Source: Prosopocoilus inquinatus (lineage: Eukaryota; Arthropoda; Insecta; Coleoptera; Lucanidae). From it: DNA of 64,000 bases. A program made the position numbers and the translations under genes. Where the stretch lies: assembly GCA_036172665.1 (NCBI GenBank), contig CM069872.1, positions 55,476,101 to 55,540,100 on the forward strand. The letters run 5' to 3'. The notes under the pieces were generated by a model, which made no database searches, was not told the origin of the DNA, and saw only the letters and a list, made by a program, of their open reading frames with translations. Shown in pieces: positions 23,551 to 34,947 of this stretch. How positions within the stretch are numbered: position 1 is the first letter of the stretch; each line of letters begins with the position of its first letter.

Positions 23551-24545
23551 TTTGTTTTTTTTTTTTTAAATTCGCTGTTTTTATTTGTGCAAATGTGAGA
23601 AGTATTCCGCCGATTGTATCTTCGATTTTTAACGGGGAGGACTATTATTTGAATAATTATTTTTATTCGTATTTTTGTTAATAAATGTGCAGACGGCGCG
23701 TTAATATTTTACTACTAATTACTGAAACATTATTTATATTAGACAGTAATTTTCCGTAATTCAATTTTTCCGGGGGGGGGGGGGGGGACACGCTGTATAT
23801 TATTTTAAGAAATTCTGAAGTCACCTAATCAAGATTAAACCTGAATCAACTTGCGCGTAAGCAAGCTCTACTAATAACTGTCGTTTGTAAATCAGAAAAT
23901 TTTCACTTTTTCAAAATGAAATAAATATAATTATGGTTAACATCGCTGAGTATTAACGGGGGGGCAAGGTCGATTGATTGCGAGTTGCTTTTCGTTTCGG
24001 AAATAAAATGGGTACGAGCTTGAATTTCGATTTGAATATTTGTTAAGGATCTATCGCAGGTAATTTCAGAATTTTTATACCTTTTTCACTATCAAAATCC
24101 GGCAAATTCCCGGGGGGCACTACACGATCGCGTATGTTATAATTAAATAAATAAATTAACAAACTGTTGCAATGAATATTGCAAATTCGCCTAAGAGCCC
24201 GCACGCTTCTTAGCAATATCTGATAATTTACTGCAAAGCCTACCTAAATTTAATTCGGTTTTCATTGGCGTGACATGGGAAGGGGGGTTCAGCGGCCAAC
24301 GAGTGCTGCATATCCCTTCCGCGTCCGGATCTAAGCGCACGGCGCTGAATCGCGTTGAGTGGGAGAAAGTGATGCGTTTATCGATTATTTCTCGTAGACT
24401 CTGCGATAAGTTACCGAGAACAAGGACAAGAGACTTGGCCAACATGTTTTTCCCGTCTTTTTTGTCGACTTGTACGCCGCCGAGATGCGTCGGGAAAGCG
24501 AGAATTTGATTTTAAATTAAAATTACTTTCAATAACACGGACTAG
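23551..24545. other. Mostly unique segment with a poly-G run and overlapping open frames
   Basis: A G-run of about 17 lies at 23771-23787. From 24190 to 24510 the composition is balanced and both strands carry open frames (84 residues on - from 24445, 79 on + from 24270) with protein-like composition: QSLREIIDKRITFSHS on - and GSKRTALNRVEWEKVM on +. I recognise no domain. It could be a retro-fragment, a conserved non-coding block or chance. Confidence 0.35.
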
Positions 24546-24559
24546 GATCAGGCGAACTT

Positions 24560-26704
24560 ACGTCGCGATACTTTTTTTTTCTTCGCTTTAGATGGAAATA
24601 AAAATCTCTCCGAGTGTTACCCGAGTTTAATTGCGTTGAGGAAAAATTACTTCGATTGCTTAATTTAAAATTAATTCGTTTTCCGATGAACGGCAGTCGT
24701 GTGTCGGTGGAAAAAAAATATTTGTCAGCAACGTCCACAGGGCCGTAGCTAGGGGGCGCCAAGGGAGGCTTAGCCTGCCTTGGAGGAGTTTTAAGCATCG
24801 AAAAAAAATTGCTTTAATTACTTAATTTAAAATTAAATCGTTTTCCGAAGAAAGGCAGCCGTGTGTCTGCGGAAAAAAATAAATCTTTGTAAGCAGCGTC
24901 GACAGGACCGTAGCTTAGGGGGAAGGCCAAGGGAGGCTGGGCCTGCCCTGGAAAGTTTTATTAAGCATTGAAGAAAAATTGCTTTAATTACTTAATTTAA
25001 AATTAAATTACTTTCCGATGAAATAAATAAAAATAATAAATAAAGAAATATTTGTAAACAGCGTCGACTGGGCCGTAGCTTGGGGGGAGGGGGGAGCACG
25101 CCAAGGGTGGCTGAGTCTGCCCTGGAAAGTTTTAAACATCGAAAAAAATTGCTTTAATTACTTAAATTACAATTTAAATCATTTTACCAAGAAAGGCAGT
25201 CGTGTGTAGGTGAAAAAAATAAATAAATATTTGTAAACAGCGTCGTGAACAGGGTTGTGGCTAGGGGGGCACCAAGGGAGACTGAGCCTGCCCTGGAAAG
25301 TTTTATTAAGCATTGAAAAAAATTGCTTTAATTACTTAATTTAACATTCAATTATTTTCCGAAGAAATAAATAAAAATAAATAAATAAATAAATATTTGT
25401 AAGCAGCGTCGACAGGGCCGTTGCTAGGGGGCGAGCCAAGGGAGGCGGAGACTGCCCTGGAAAGTTTTAATCATTAAAAAAAATGCTTTAATTAATTAAT
25501 TTGAAATTAAATCGTTTTCCGATGAACGGCAGTCATAAAAACAAATAAAAATTGTAAGCAGCGTCGACAGGGCAGTAGCTAGGGGGGGGGGGCGCCAAGG
25601 GAGGTTGAACCTACCCTGGAAAGTTTTATCAAGCATTGAAGAAAAATTGCTTTAATTACTTAATTTAAAATTAAATTACTTTCCGAAGAAATAAATAAAA
25701 ATAATAAATAAAGAAATATTTGTAAACAGCATCGACTGGGCCGTAGCTTGCGGGGGGGAGCACGCCAAGGGAGGCTGAGCCTGCCCTGGGAAGTTTTAAA
25801 CATCGAAAAAAATTGCTTTAATTACTTAAATTACAATTTAAATCATTTTACCAAGAAAGGCAGTCGTGTGTAGGTGAAAAAAATAAATAAATATTTGTAA
25901 ACAGCGTCGTGAACAGGGTTGTGGCTAGGGGGGGGCACCAAGGGAGACTGAGCCTGCCCTGGAAAGTTTTATTAAGCATTGAAAAAAATTGCTTTAATTA
26001 CTTAATTTAACATTAAATTATTTTCCGAAGAAATAAATAAAAATAAATAAATAAATAAATATTTGTAAGCAGCGTCGACAGGGCCGTTGCTAAGGGGCGA
26101 GCCAAGGGAGGCGGAGACTGCCCTGGAAAGTTTTAATCATTAAAAAAAATGCTTTAATTAATTAATTTGAAATTAAATCGTTTTCCGATGAACGGCAGTC
26201 ATAAAAACAAATAAAAATTGTAAGCAGCGTCGACAGGGCAGTAGCTAGGGGGGGGGGGGCGCCAAGGGAGATTGAACCTACCCTGGAATGTTTTATCAAG
26301 CATTGAAGAAAAATTGCTTTAATTACTTAATTTAAAATTAAATTACTTTCCGAAGAAATAAATAAAAATAATAAATAAAGAAATATTTGTAAACAGCATC
26401 GACTGGGCCGTAGCTTGCGGGGGGAAGCACGCCAAGGGAGGCTGAGCCTGCCCTGGAAAGTTTTAAACATCGAAAAAAATTGCTTTAATTACTTAAATTA
26501 ACATTTAAATCATTTTACCAAGGAAGGCAGTCGTGTGTAGGTGAAAAAAATAAATAAATATTTGTAAACAGCGTCGTGAACAGGGTTGTGGCTAGGGGGG
26601 GCACCAAGGGAGACTGAGCCTGCCCTGGAAAGTTTTATTAAGCATTGAACAAAAATTGCTTTAATTACTTAATTTAACATTCAATTATTTTCCGAAGAAA
26701 TAAA

Positions 26705-26735
<31 letters not shown>

Positions 26736-27640
26736 AAATATTTGTAAGCAGCGTCGACAGGGCCGTTGCTAGGGGGCGCGCCAAGGGAGGCTGTGACTGC
26801 CCCGGAAAATTTTAAGCATTGAGAAAAAATTGCTTTAATTACTTAATTTAAAATTAAATCGTTTTCCGAAGAAAGACAGCCGTGTGTCTGTGAAAGAAAA
26901 TAAATATTTGTAAGCAGCGTCGACAGGGCCGTAGCTAGGGGGGCGCGCCAAGTGAGGCGGAGACTGCCCTGGAAAGTTTTAATCATTAAAAAAAATGCTT
27001 TAATTAATTAATTTGAAATTAAATCGTTTTCCGATGAACGGCAGTCATAAAAACAAATAAAAATTTGTAAGCACCGTCGACAGGGCAGTAGCTAGGGGGG
27101 AGGGGGCGCTAAGGGAGGTTGAACCTACCCTGGAAAGTTTTATCAAGCATTGAAGAAAAATTGCTTTAATTACTTAATTTAAAATTAAATTATTTTCCGA
27201 AGAAATAAATAAAAATAATAAATAAATAAATATTTGTAAGCAGCGTCGACAGGGCCGTTGCTAGGGGGCGCAAAAGGAGGCTTAGCCTGCCCTGCGGAAA
27301 AGTTTTAAGCATCGAAAAAGATTTGCTTTAATTACTTAATTTAAAATTAAATCGTTTTCCGAAGAAAGGCCGTCGTGTGTCGGTGAAAAAAAATGAATAA
27401 ATATTTGTAAATAGCGTTGCCAACAGGGCCGTAGCTAGGGGGGGCGGCAAAGGAGGCTGAGCCTGCCCTGTAAAATTTTAAGCATTAATTAAGTGTATCG
27501 GTGGAAAAAAAATAAATATTTGTAAGCAGCGACGACAGGGCCGTAGCTAGGGGGACGCGCAAAGGGAGGCTGAACCTGCCCTGGAAAGTTTTATTAAGCA
27601 TTGAAGAAAAATTTAAGATTAAATTATTTTCTGAAGAAAT
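24560..27640. repeat. About 170-bp satellite with 665-bp higher-order repeat
   Basis: About 18 monomers share TTGCTTTAATTACTTAATTT, a GAAGAAAGGCAGTCGTGTGT or shortened form, an AAATAAATATTTGTAAGC stretch, CGTCGACAGGGCCGTAGCTA and GGGAGGCTGAGCCTGCCCTG. A distinct monomer type with CGTCGTGAACAGGGTTGTGG occurs at 25241, 25905 and 26572, spacing 664 and 667, which marks a four-monomer higher-order unit present about three times. Variation within monomers is mainly in the G-run after GTAGCTA and the AAAT run. Confidence 0.95.
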
Positions 27641-28010
27641 TGCTTTTTGCTTTTCTTAGTAGGAATTGTTTTTGAATTTTTTTTCTTTTTTAATCTCAAC
27701 TGCCGATTATTTTTTAATTGCTGCTGTCTCAATCGATTTTCTCATGTTTTTCTTTTGTTTTTCTCGGGGGATTAACTGCCGTTCAATTATTTCTCCCCCG
27801 TCTTCCTTTCGCTCACTATACAATGATTCGATTTTTAATTATTTTTTTTGCCTTTTATGTTCAACTTCATCTTATTTTTTCTTTTTCGACGCAGATTATG
27901 TCATTTTGTTTTTATTTTAGCGTTTTTTTTTCTTGAATTGTTCTTTTGTTTTTTTAATGTCAACTGCCGATTATTTCTTTAAAAAATAATACAAAAATAT
28001 ATGAACCGAG
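27641..28010. repeat. Isolated partial copy of the 548-bp T-rich repeat
   Basis: AACTGCCGATTATTT, CAATCGATTTTCTCAT, TTTTCTTTTG, ACAATGATTCGATTTTTAAT and GACGCAGATTATGTCATTTT appear in the same order as in the array at 29-32 kb, but the copy is more diverged and lies 1 kb away from it. Confidence 0.75.
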
Positions 28011-28089
28011 GAAAATGACTGATGGAAAATTCAAAACATACACTAAATATCAAGATATTAAAAAGTTTAAAAGTTAAAGCCTGTAATAA

Positions 28090-28540
28090 TCGAAGATGGA
28101 ATATGTTGCGGCGGAGAGAATCGGACGAAGAAATCTGTACACGTTTAAAGCCTTTATTATTTACGCAATATTTATTCTTATATTAACTTGTCGAGGCCAA
28201 GAGTCTTGAATCTTTCTTTGGAACGGGATCAAAAGTTCGGTTACGATTGAATCGTCTGCCATGATCAAATTGGCACACCACCGCCGTGAAGAATTGCTTC
28301 TTCGGTCGCGTAAAAAAAAATGTGCAAACTTGCAGGAAATTTAAACGTATATGGCCCGATTTCATAATCGAACTAAAGGTGACTTTAAAATAAACGTCAC
28401 AGTCACATGTCCAAAAAGAAGCGAAAACGTAATCATTTATACGTCAGAATGTGACTTTTATTTTAAAGTCACCTTGAGTTCGATTATGAAACCGGGCCTA
28501 AACATTAAGATTGTAAAATGTTTGAAAGTTAAAGTATCAA
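28090..28540. repeat. Solitary diverged monomer of the 330-bp satellite, split by a MITE
   Basis: Parts such as GAAGATGGAATATG-TTGCGGCGGAGAGAA, GTTTAAAGCC, GTCTTGAATCTTTCTTT, CCACCGCCGTGAAG and CAGGAAATTTAAACGTATA match the 35.8-39.5 kb satellite in order. The monomer stops at CGTATA (about 28350) and resumes at AACATTAAG (28501), with a palindromic element between. Confidence 0.85.
28352..28498. mobile_element. 147-bp palindromic MITE, probable TA insertion
   Basis: Left end GGCCCGATTTCATAATCGAA then CTAAAGGTGACTTTAAAAT; the right end is its reverse complement with few changes (ATTTTAAAGTCACC, TTCGATTATGAAACCGGGCC). Arms exceed 42 bp and continue weakly inward. TA lies on both sides of the element, and removal restores the satellite monomer reading across the site. 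TA duplications are typical of Tc1/mariner-type elements (family knowledge), hence the inference. No transposase. Related palindromic ends occur near 33600 and 33996. Confidence 0.8.
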
Positions 28541-28985
28541 ACGGGCCCGTTGATTGAACGGGACCCCGGGGATCATGCCCCCAAATCCGCCCCTGGCAAT
28601 GAAAAAAAAAAAAAAACATCAATTCGTATTATATTACTCCTATTATTTTGTTTCGCTTAAAGTTTTCTAATGGATGGAGGAGAGCTTTCGTTAGTTTTGT
28701 AACTGTTAAAAGCACAACGCCCTAGTATTTCCCCGAACTATTTCGCCGTTGAGGTTTTGCCGCCGCCCCCGGGAACTCGTACTATTAAATTACGGTGATT
28801 TCGCTCACCGAACGAACAAAGGGAACAAATTAACCCCCCGCCCGCCCGCCCGCCCGCCCAAAAACAAAACAGAGAGAAAAAAAAACAATCAGTTCGTTCG
28901 GCGGGAATCGGTTCGGACAGAGTCGATTTGTAAAACATCCCCCGTGTTCGCAGCAGCGCAATGTATTTCGAGAGAGAGTGAGTAA
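28541..28985. other. Mixed segment with a possible hAT-like end and CCCG run
   Basis: Read on -, the sequence near 28573-28600 is CAGGGGCGGATTTGGGGGC, which resembles hAT-type terminal repeats by eye (weak). A (CCCG)n tract lies at 28833-28859. No gene recognised. Confidence 0.35.
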
Positions 28986-28989
28986 CCAC

Positions 28990-31960
28990 CCCCCCGCAAT
29001 CGTAAATTTACGTCCGAACGAGGAGAGACTCGACTGACGATTCAAGTCTGAACGACGACGCAAATTGAAAGCGATCGAGTTTATCGCTCTTCGCTTCATT
29101 ATCGCTTCCGTGACATCGTGCGGAGGAAAAAGTTTTTTTTGTAAAATTTTTAGTTTTTTCTCTCGCACTCCGCTCGTTGTCTAGCTCTGCACTACGACTT
29201 AGGCCCAATTTTTTCACCTACCTAGATTACGTCATTTTGTTTTTATTTCAGCGTTTTGTTTTTAAATTGTTCTTTTGTTTTTTTTTTTAATGTCAACTGC
29301 CGATTATTTCTTTAATCGCTGCCGCCTCAATCGATTTTCTCATATTTTTCTTTTGCGTTGCGATTTCTCGTTCTTCACATTTTTTTTTTCTTCTCTGTCG
29401 ATTATTTTTCCGTCTCTCTTTCACTTACTATAGTTTCGCTTTTTAATTTGTTTTGTTTTTGCCTATTGTCTTCAACTTCATCTTATTAATTTTTCTTCAA
29501 CGCAGATTATCTTATATTTTGTTTCTATTTTAGCGTTTTGTTCTTAAATTGTTCTTTTGTTTTAGAGAAGGACAGACTCGACTGACAATTCAAGTCTGAA
29601 CGACGACGCAAATCGTAAGCGATCGCGTTTACCGCTCCTCGCTTCATTATCGCTTCCGTGACATCGTGCGGAGGAAAAAGTTTTTTTTGTAAAATTTTTA
29701 GTTTTTTCTCTCGCACTCCGCTCGTTGTTTAGTTCTGCACTACGACTTAGGCCCAATTTTTTCACCTACCTAGATTACGTCATTTTGTTTTTATTTCAGC
29801 GTTTTGTTTTTAAATTGTTCTTTTGTTTTTTTTTTAATGTCAACTGCCGATTATTTCTTTAATCGCCGCCGCCTCAATCGATTTTCCCATATTTTTCTTT
29901 TGCGTTGCGATTTCTCGTTCTTCATATTTTTTTTTCTTCTCTGTCGATTATTTTTTCCGTCTCTCTTTCACTTACTACAGTTTCGCTTTTTAATTTGTTT
30001 TGTTTTTGCCTATAGTCTTCAACTTCATCTTATTAGTTTTTCTTCAACGCAGATTATATCATTTTGTTTCTCGTTTAGCGTCTTGTTCTTAAATTGTTCT
30101 TTTATTTTAGAGAACGAGAGACTCGATTGATGATTCAAGTCTGAATGACGACGCAAATTGAAAGCGATCGAGTTTAGCGCTCTTCGCTTCATTATCGCTT
30201 CCGTGACATCATGCGGAGGAAAAAACTTTTTTTGTATAATTTTTAGTTTTTTCTCTCGCACTCCGCTCGTTGTTTAGCTCTGCACTACGACTTAGGCCCG
30301 ATTTTTCACCTACCTAGATTATGTCATTTTGTTTTTATTTCAGCGTTTTGTTTTTAAATTGTTCTTTTGTTTTTTTTTTTTAATGTCAACTGCGGATTAT
30401 TTCTTTAATCGCTGCCGCCTCAATCGATTTTCCCATATTTTTCTTTTGCGTTGCGATTTCTCGTTCTTCATATTTTTTTTTCTTCTCTGTCGATTATTTT
30501 TTCCGTCTCTCTTTCACTTACTACAGTTTCGCTTTCTAATTTGTTTTGTTTTTGCCTATAGTCTTCAACTTCATCTTATTAGTTTTTCTTCAACGCAGAT
30601 TATATCATTTTGTTTCTCGTTTAGCGTCTTGTTCTTAAATTGTTCTTTTATTTTAGAGAACGAGAGACTCGATTGATGATTCAAGTCTGAACGACGACGC
30701 AAATTGAAAGCGATCGAGTTTACCGCCCTTCGCTTCATTATCGCTTCCGTGACATCGTGCGGAGGAAAAAACTTTTTTTGTATAATTTTTAGTTTTTTCT
30801 CTCGCACTCCGCTCATTGTTTAACTCTGCACTACGACTTAGACCAAATTTTTTCACCTACCTAGATTATGTCATTTTGTTTTTATTTTAGCGTTTTGTTT
30901 TTAAATTGTTCTTTTGTTTTTTTTTTTTTAATGTCAACTGCCGATTATTTCTTTAATCGCTGCCGCCTCAATCGATTTTCCCATATTTTTCTTTTGCGTT
31001 GCTATTTCTCGTTCTTCATATTTTTTTTTCTTCTCTGTCGATTATTTTTTCCGTCTCTCTTTCACTTACTACAGTTTCGCTTTTTAATTTGTTTTGTTTT
31101 TGCCTATAGTCTTCAACTTCATCTTATTAATTTTTCTTCAACGCAAATTATCTTATATTTTGTTTCTATTTTAGCGTTTTGTTCTTAAATTGTTCTTTTA
31201 TTTTAGAGAACGAGAGACTCGATTGATGATTCAAGTCTGAATGACGACGCAAATTGAAAGCGATCGAGTTTAGCGCTCTTCGCTTCATTATCGCTTCCGT
31301 GACATCATGCGGAGGAAAAAACTTTTTTTGTATAATTTTTAGTTTTTTCTCTCGCACGCCGCTCGTTGTTTAGCTCTGCACTACGACTTAGACCCAATTT
31401 TTTCACCTACCTAGATTATGTCATTTTGTTTTTATTTTAGCGTTTTGTTTTTAAATTGTTCTTTTGTTTTTCTTTTTAATGGCAACTGCCGATTATTTCT
31501 TTAATCGCCGCCGCCTCAATCGATTTTCTCATATTTTTCTTTTGCGTTGCGATTTCTCGTTCTTCATATTTTCTTTTTCTTCTCTGTCGATTATTTTTTC
31601 CGTCTCTCTTTCACTTACTATAGTTTCGCTTTTTAATTTGTTTTGTTTTTGCCTATTGTCTTCAACTTCATCTTATTAATTTTTCTTCAGCGCAGATTAT
31701 CTTATATTTTGTTTCTATTTTAGCGTTTTGTTCTTAAATTGTTCTTTTATTTTAGAGAACGAGAGACTCGACTGATGATTCAAGTCTGAACGACGACGCA
31801 AATCGTAAGCGATCGCGTTTACCGCTCCTCGCTTCATTATCGTTTCCGTGACATCGTGCGGAGGAAAAAACTTTTTTTGTATAATTTTTAGTTTTTTCTC
31901 TCGCATGCCGCTCGTTGTTTAGCTCCGCACTACGACTTAGGCCCAATTTTTTTTCACCTA
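28990..31960. repeat. 548-bp tandem repeat (five copies plus a partial)
   Basis: CACCTACCTAGATTA or its remnant recurs at 29215, 29763, 30307, 30854, 31404 and ends at 31955: spacings 548, 544, 547, 550, 551. Each unit has a T-rich half (TTTTGTTTTTATTTCAGCG, CTGCCGATTATTTC, TTTCTCGTTCTTCA) and a more balanced half (GATTCAAGTCTGAACGACGA, TATCGCTTCCGTGACATC, CACTACGACTTAGGCCC). The partial unit at 28990-29214 holds only the second half. The recurring 60-100 residue open frames on both strands are repeat artefacts. Confidence 0.96.
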
Positions 31961-31961
31961 C

Positions 31962-32052
31962 GGATAAATTTATCTGTCAGGTAGTATCCTCGGAAACTAT
32001 TATCGATACAATGGTTTCCAAAGATGATGCCTGACAGATAAATTTATCAGGA
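31962..32052. mobile_element. About 90-bp hairpin MITE at the array edge
   Basis: GATAAATTTATCTGTCAGG and its exact complement CCTGACAGATAAATTTATC form the ends; weaker pairing continues inward (GAAACT / GGTTTCC). GATAAATTTATC is itself a palindrome. The element starts right where the sixth 548-bp unit would have continued, so it marks the array's right border. Confidence 0.8.
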
Positions 32053-32069
32053 GTTTAGAAATTTAGGAA

Positions 32070-32132
32070 TTTAGAAATCGGTCGTTTCGCGTGTAATCAT
32101 CGGGTGGGGTGGTTTCTCTTTTGTTCGCCGCC
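32070..32132. repeat. 63-bp direct repeat, left copy
   Basis: Identical over 63 bases to 34885-34947, from TTTAGAAATCGGTCG to TTTTGTTCGCCGCC. See the finding on the enclosed 2.75 kb. Confidence 0.95.
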
Positions 32133-33595
32133 TTTTTGCTTCAAAAAAGAGATACTTTTCTGGATGGAATCGTCCAGTCATACAATATTTTATATTATAT
32201 TATATTTATATTATATATTTATATATTTAGTCGCTTTTAAAAGTTGCATTTTCTTTCAGCGGTTGTTGATTTTTTCGTATTTTTTTTTTTTTTGAAATAA
32301 TTCTAGCCCTCCTTTAAATGTATGGTTGATTACACTTCTAGAAGGAGATGGTTGGGTTGAGTTATGTTGCATATTCTTGGTGGGGTTATTCATTTTCTCT
32401 AGGTACATTTTTCTAAAATTATTTTAGGACTCCTTCATATCTGTGATATTGTATTTCGTTCCTGAAAGGAAATGGCTGGGTTGGGTTAGGTTTAGGTTGG
32501 CCAGATGTTTCTTTTAAAGAGAACACATCCTCTTTTTTTGACACGGTTTATTCTACGGTTGTCTTTCTTCTGTGGTCAATGTTCCTTTTTTTTTTTTCTT
32601 GAATATACCTGCTAAACAAATTGTAATTATTTTTTTATTCGTTTCATTCACTCTTCATATCTCTTGGTACAACACAATCCTTTTAAGTTCCTGTCATTAA
32701 ATTCCACTTTTTTCTATTTCCTATTTTGTATAGGTACATTTATTTTTTTAAAAAAGGAAGAGATTCATGTAGAGAACATAATTTCTAGGAACGGTGCGCA
32801 GTTGACTTGCAATCTTTAGAAATCACTTTGAGACGTTACTGAAAAATCTATTGATTTGGAAATTAAAAGGCTTGCACTGAAAATAAAATGGAAAAAGAAG
32901 CGCTATTAAATTTAGTGCAATGTTTTAGATTGCTTTGATAATGTAGTACGTCAGTTGAATCTTGAAAAAAAAAAACATTTTCAAAATTTATTGCTATCTG
33001 AATTTGAAACGCTTTCCATAATGGACTGACGTAAAGCAAGCTTTTAAGTTTCAAGTTCCAAAGATCAAGTATTAAGTATTAAACATCAAATGGATGTAAA
33101 CAGCTCGATTTTCAGAAATTCTTACGTCGGAAAAATGACGTGGTCTGAAAATAATAAACCTTATCCAGAACTTTCAAACATTTATCAATTTGGAGGCATG
33201 AAATTGTTGACTTTAACAATTTTATGAATGATTATAGTCACTTTTAATAAAATTTGCAAAGAACCACTTAAGTATGCTTTTATTTATTATTACTCCTACA
33301 GTGTGCAGTCATAATTAAAAATAATGTCTCCCCAATAAGATTTTCGTCGCTGTCTAACAGGTAAGCAAACACGCCATGAATTTTATTTATGACTTGTCTG
33401 TTATAATCACTGAAAGGATTAAAAAAAGTGATTAGGATTATTATTGCAACGAAGCGGCGAGATATTATAAAAACAACATCTATGCGGCTGTACGTATTCG
33501 CCGGCTTCGCGCGACTGGCAATATTGAACAATCGGCGAGTCAGAGAATCCAGTTCACTTTTTTTAGATCCTCCGTCTGATTATAATGGTCAGAAG
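32133..33595. other. AT-rich sequence, no recognised gene
   Basis: Includes an AT-repeat stretch (TATATTATATTTATATTATA near 32190-32225) and GGTTGGGTTGGGTTAGG-type words near 32345 and 32470. Open frames are short and without domains. No transposase or reverse transcriptase is visible inside the interval enclosed by the 63-bp repeats. Confidence 0.5.
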
Positions 33596-33597
33596 GC

Positions 33598-33748
33598 ATC
33601 GGGGGTTTTATTCTCAAGTCACTCGATTAAAGTCGTATGCGAGAATGACATCAGAATGAAGTGGATTTTACAAATCGTTCGAGAATTGCGTCGTTTTGAC
33701 GTCAGTTTCGCATACGACTTTAGCCGAGTGACTTGAAACTTGGGCCTC
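33598..33748. mobile_element. Palindromic MITE-like element
   Basis: CAAGTCACTCGATTAAAGTC continuing to GTATGCGAGAATGAC (from 33615) is matched by GTCAGTTTCGCATACGACTT continuing to TAGCCGAGTGACTTG (to 33735). Arms are about 34 bp with few mismatches; weaker pairing extends out to GGGCC at 33744. The loop is about 50 bp. It resembles the 28352 MITE in design but not in arm sequence. Confidence 0.75.
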
Positions 33749-33989
33749 AGGTCGCAGTTTATAATTTGCAGAGCAGACATTACTGAAGAGTATGACTGTA
33801 CATGTATAGCGTGCGTAAGGCAAAGGAAATAACATTTAATTGCTCAACTTGTTTATCTCAAAAATCTGGCCACCCTAGTTAAAATGAACTCTCTCTATGG
33901 GTTTTTGTTTTAGTTTTTAAAATTATTTTATCATGCCTTTAGATCTATGATTGAATCTGCTGTTCGCTTTGAAGATTTTCACAAATTAG

Positions 33990-34830
33990 TCCTTAGGACC
34001 GGTTTCACAATCGAACTAAACGAGACTGTTTTCTCATTTTTGAGATACCAATGTTTTTCAATCTTGAGAAAATTGTGAATATTTCTCAACTGAAGAAAAG
34101 CTAGACACGTTGGTTTTTCGCAACCCATTTTGAAAAATCTCGTAAAGTTGGAATTCTTTTCCCATTGGAATATTTTTCATTTCAATTTTGAAAGAAAAAT
34201 GGTTTTGTTTCTCGAGCTTGAGAAACGTAGGTGTGATCGTCGGCCAACAAAATCTACGTATTTTAGTTATTACTTTAAATTTCCTCAATTTTACGAAATT
34301 AACCGTCGCTTCTCAATCTTGAGAAAGCGCTGTGAATATTTCTCAACTTGACGAACCAAGTTCATTGGCAGTGAATTGTCGGTACTTCATATCTCGATTT
34401 TGGAAAAAAAATGTTAAACTTAAGTTTTTCAATAATGAGAAACTAAGGTGTGTTTACCGTCTTACAAACCATAGGCAGATTGAACATATAAAATAGCGAC
34501 ATCTTACTATCGCTTTTTGACCATTTGCGAATAAATTGGTCAAGTCGTTTTTGGTTTGCAGTGGGAATGTCGAGCTACGTTTCTGCTGAAGAAGTCCCAA
34601 GCAGGGCTGAAACAGCTGTCCAGAGGCTGCTCGAGGTTCTCACTGCAATCAAAAACGATTTGCACAAAATTTTTCATAGGCAGATTGTTTTATAATTACT
34701 CAATTCTCTCAATTTTGAGAAATTGGTCGGTGTTTCTCTATGTTGAGAAAGCTGTGAATATTTCTCGATTTAAGAAAGGCTACTAGCATTGAATCAACCG
34801 AATTTCTCAAGGATGGGAACTCAGATAATT
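33990..34830. repeat. Diverged repeat rich in TTGAGAAA / TTTCTCAA
   Basis: A CCGGTTTCACAATCGAACT start at about 33999 resembles the end of the 28352 MITE. The composite word TTGAGAAA-n-TGTGAATATTTCTC recurs at about 34064, 34319 and 34744. More than ten TTGAGA or TCTCAA words lie in 800 bp, several as close inverted pairs such as TCTCAATTTTGAGA at 34705. The 5' copy is close to a MITE end, so a larger degraded element is possible. Confidence 0.5.
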
Positions 34831-34884
34831 TTTTTTTAAGTTTCTATGTTTGAAAAAAATGTCTGTTTCGGAACCTTGAGCAAC

Positions 34885-34947
34885 TTTAGAAATCGGTCGT
34901 TTCGCGTGTAATCATCGGGTGGGGTGGTTTCTCTTTTGTTCGCCGCC
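34885..34947. repeat. 63-bp direct repeat, right copy
   Basis: A perfect match to 32070-32132. Confidence 0.95.

Noticed and set aside
27641..31960. Short spliced gene with TTTTAG acceptors in each 548-bp unit
   Set aside because: T-rich runs followed by AG are expected by composition; no consistent frame or donor accompanies them.
32133..34884. LTR retrotransposon between the 63-bp direct repeats
   Set aside because: No reverse transcriptase, integrase or primer-binding-like site is visible and 63 bp is short for LTRs.
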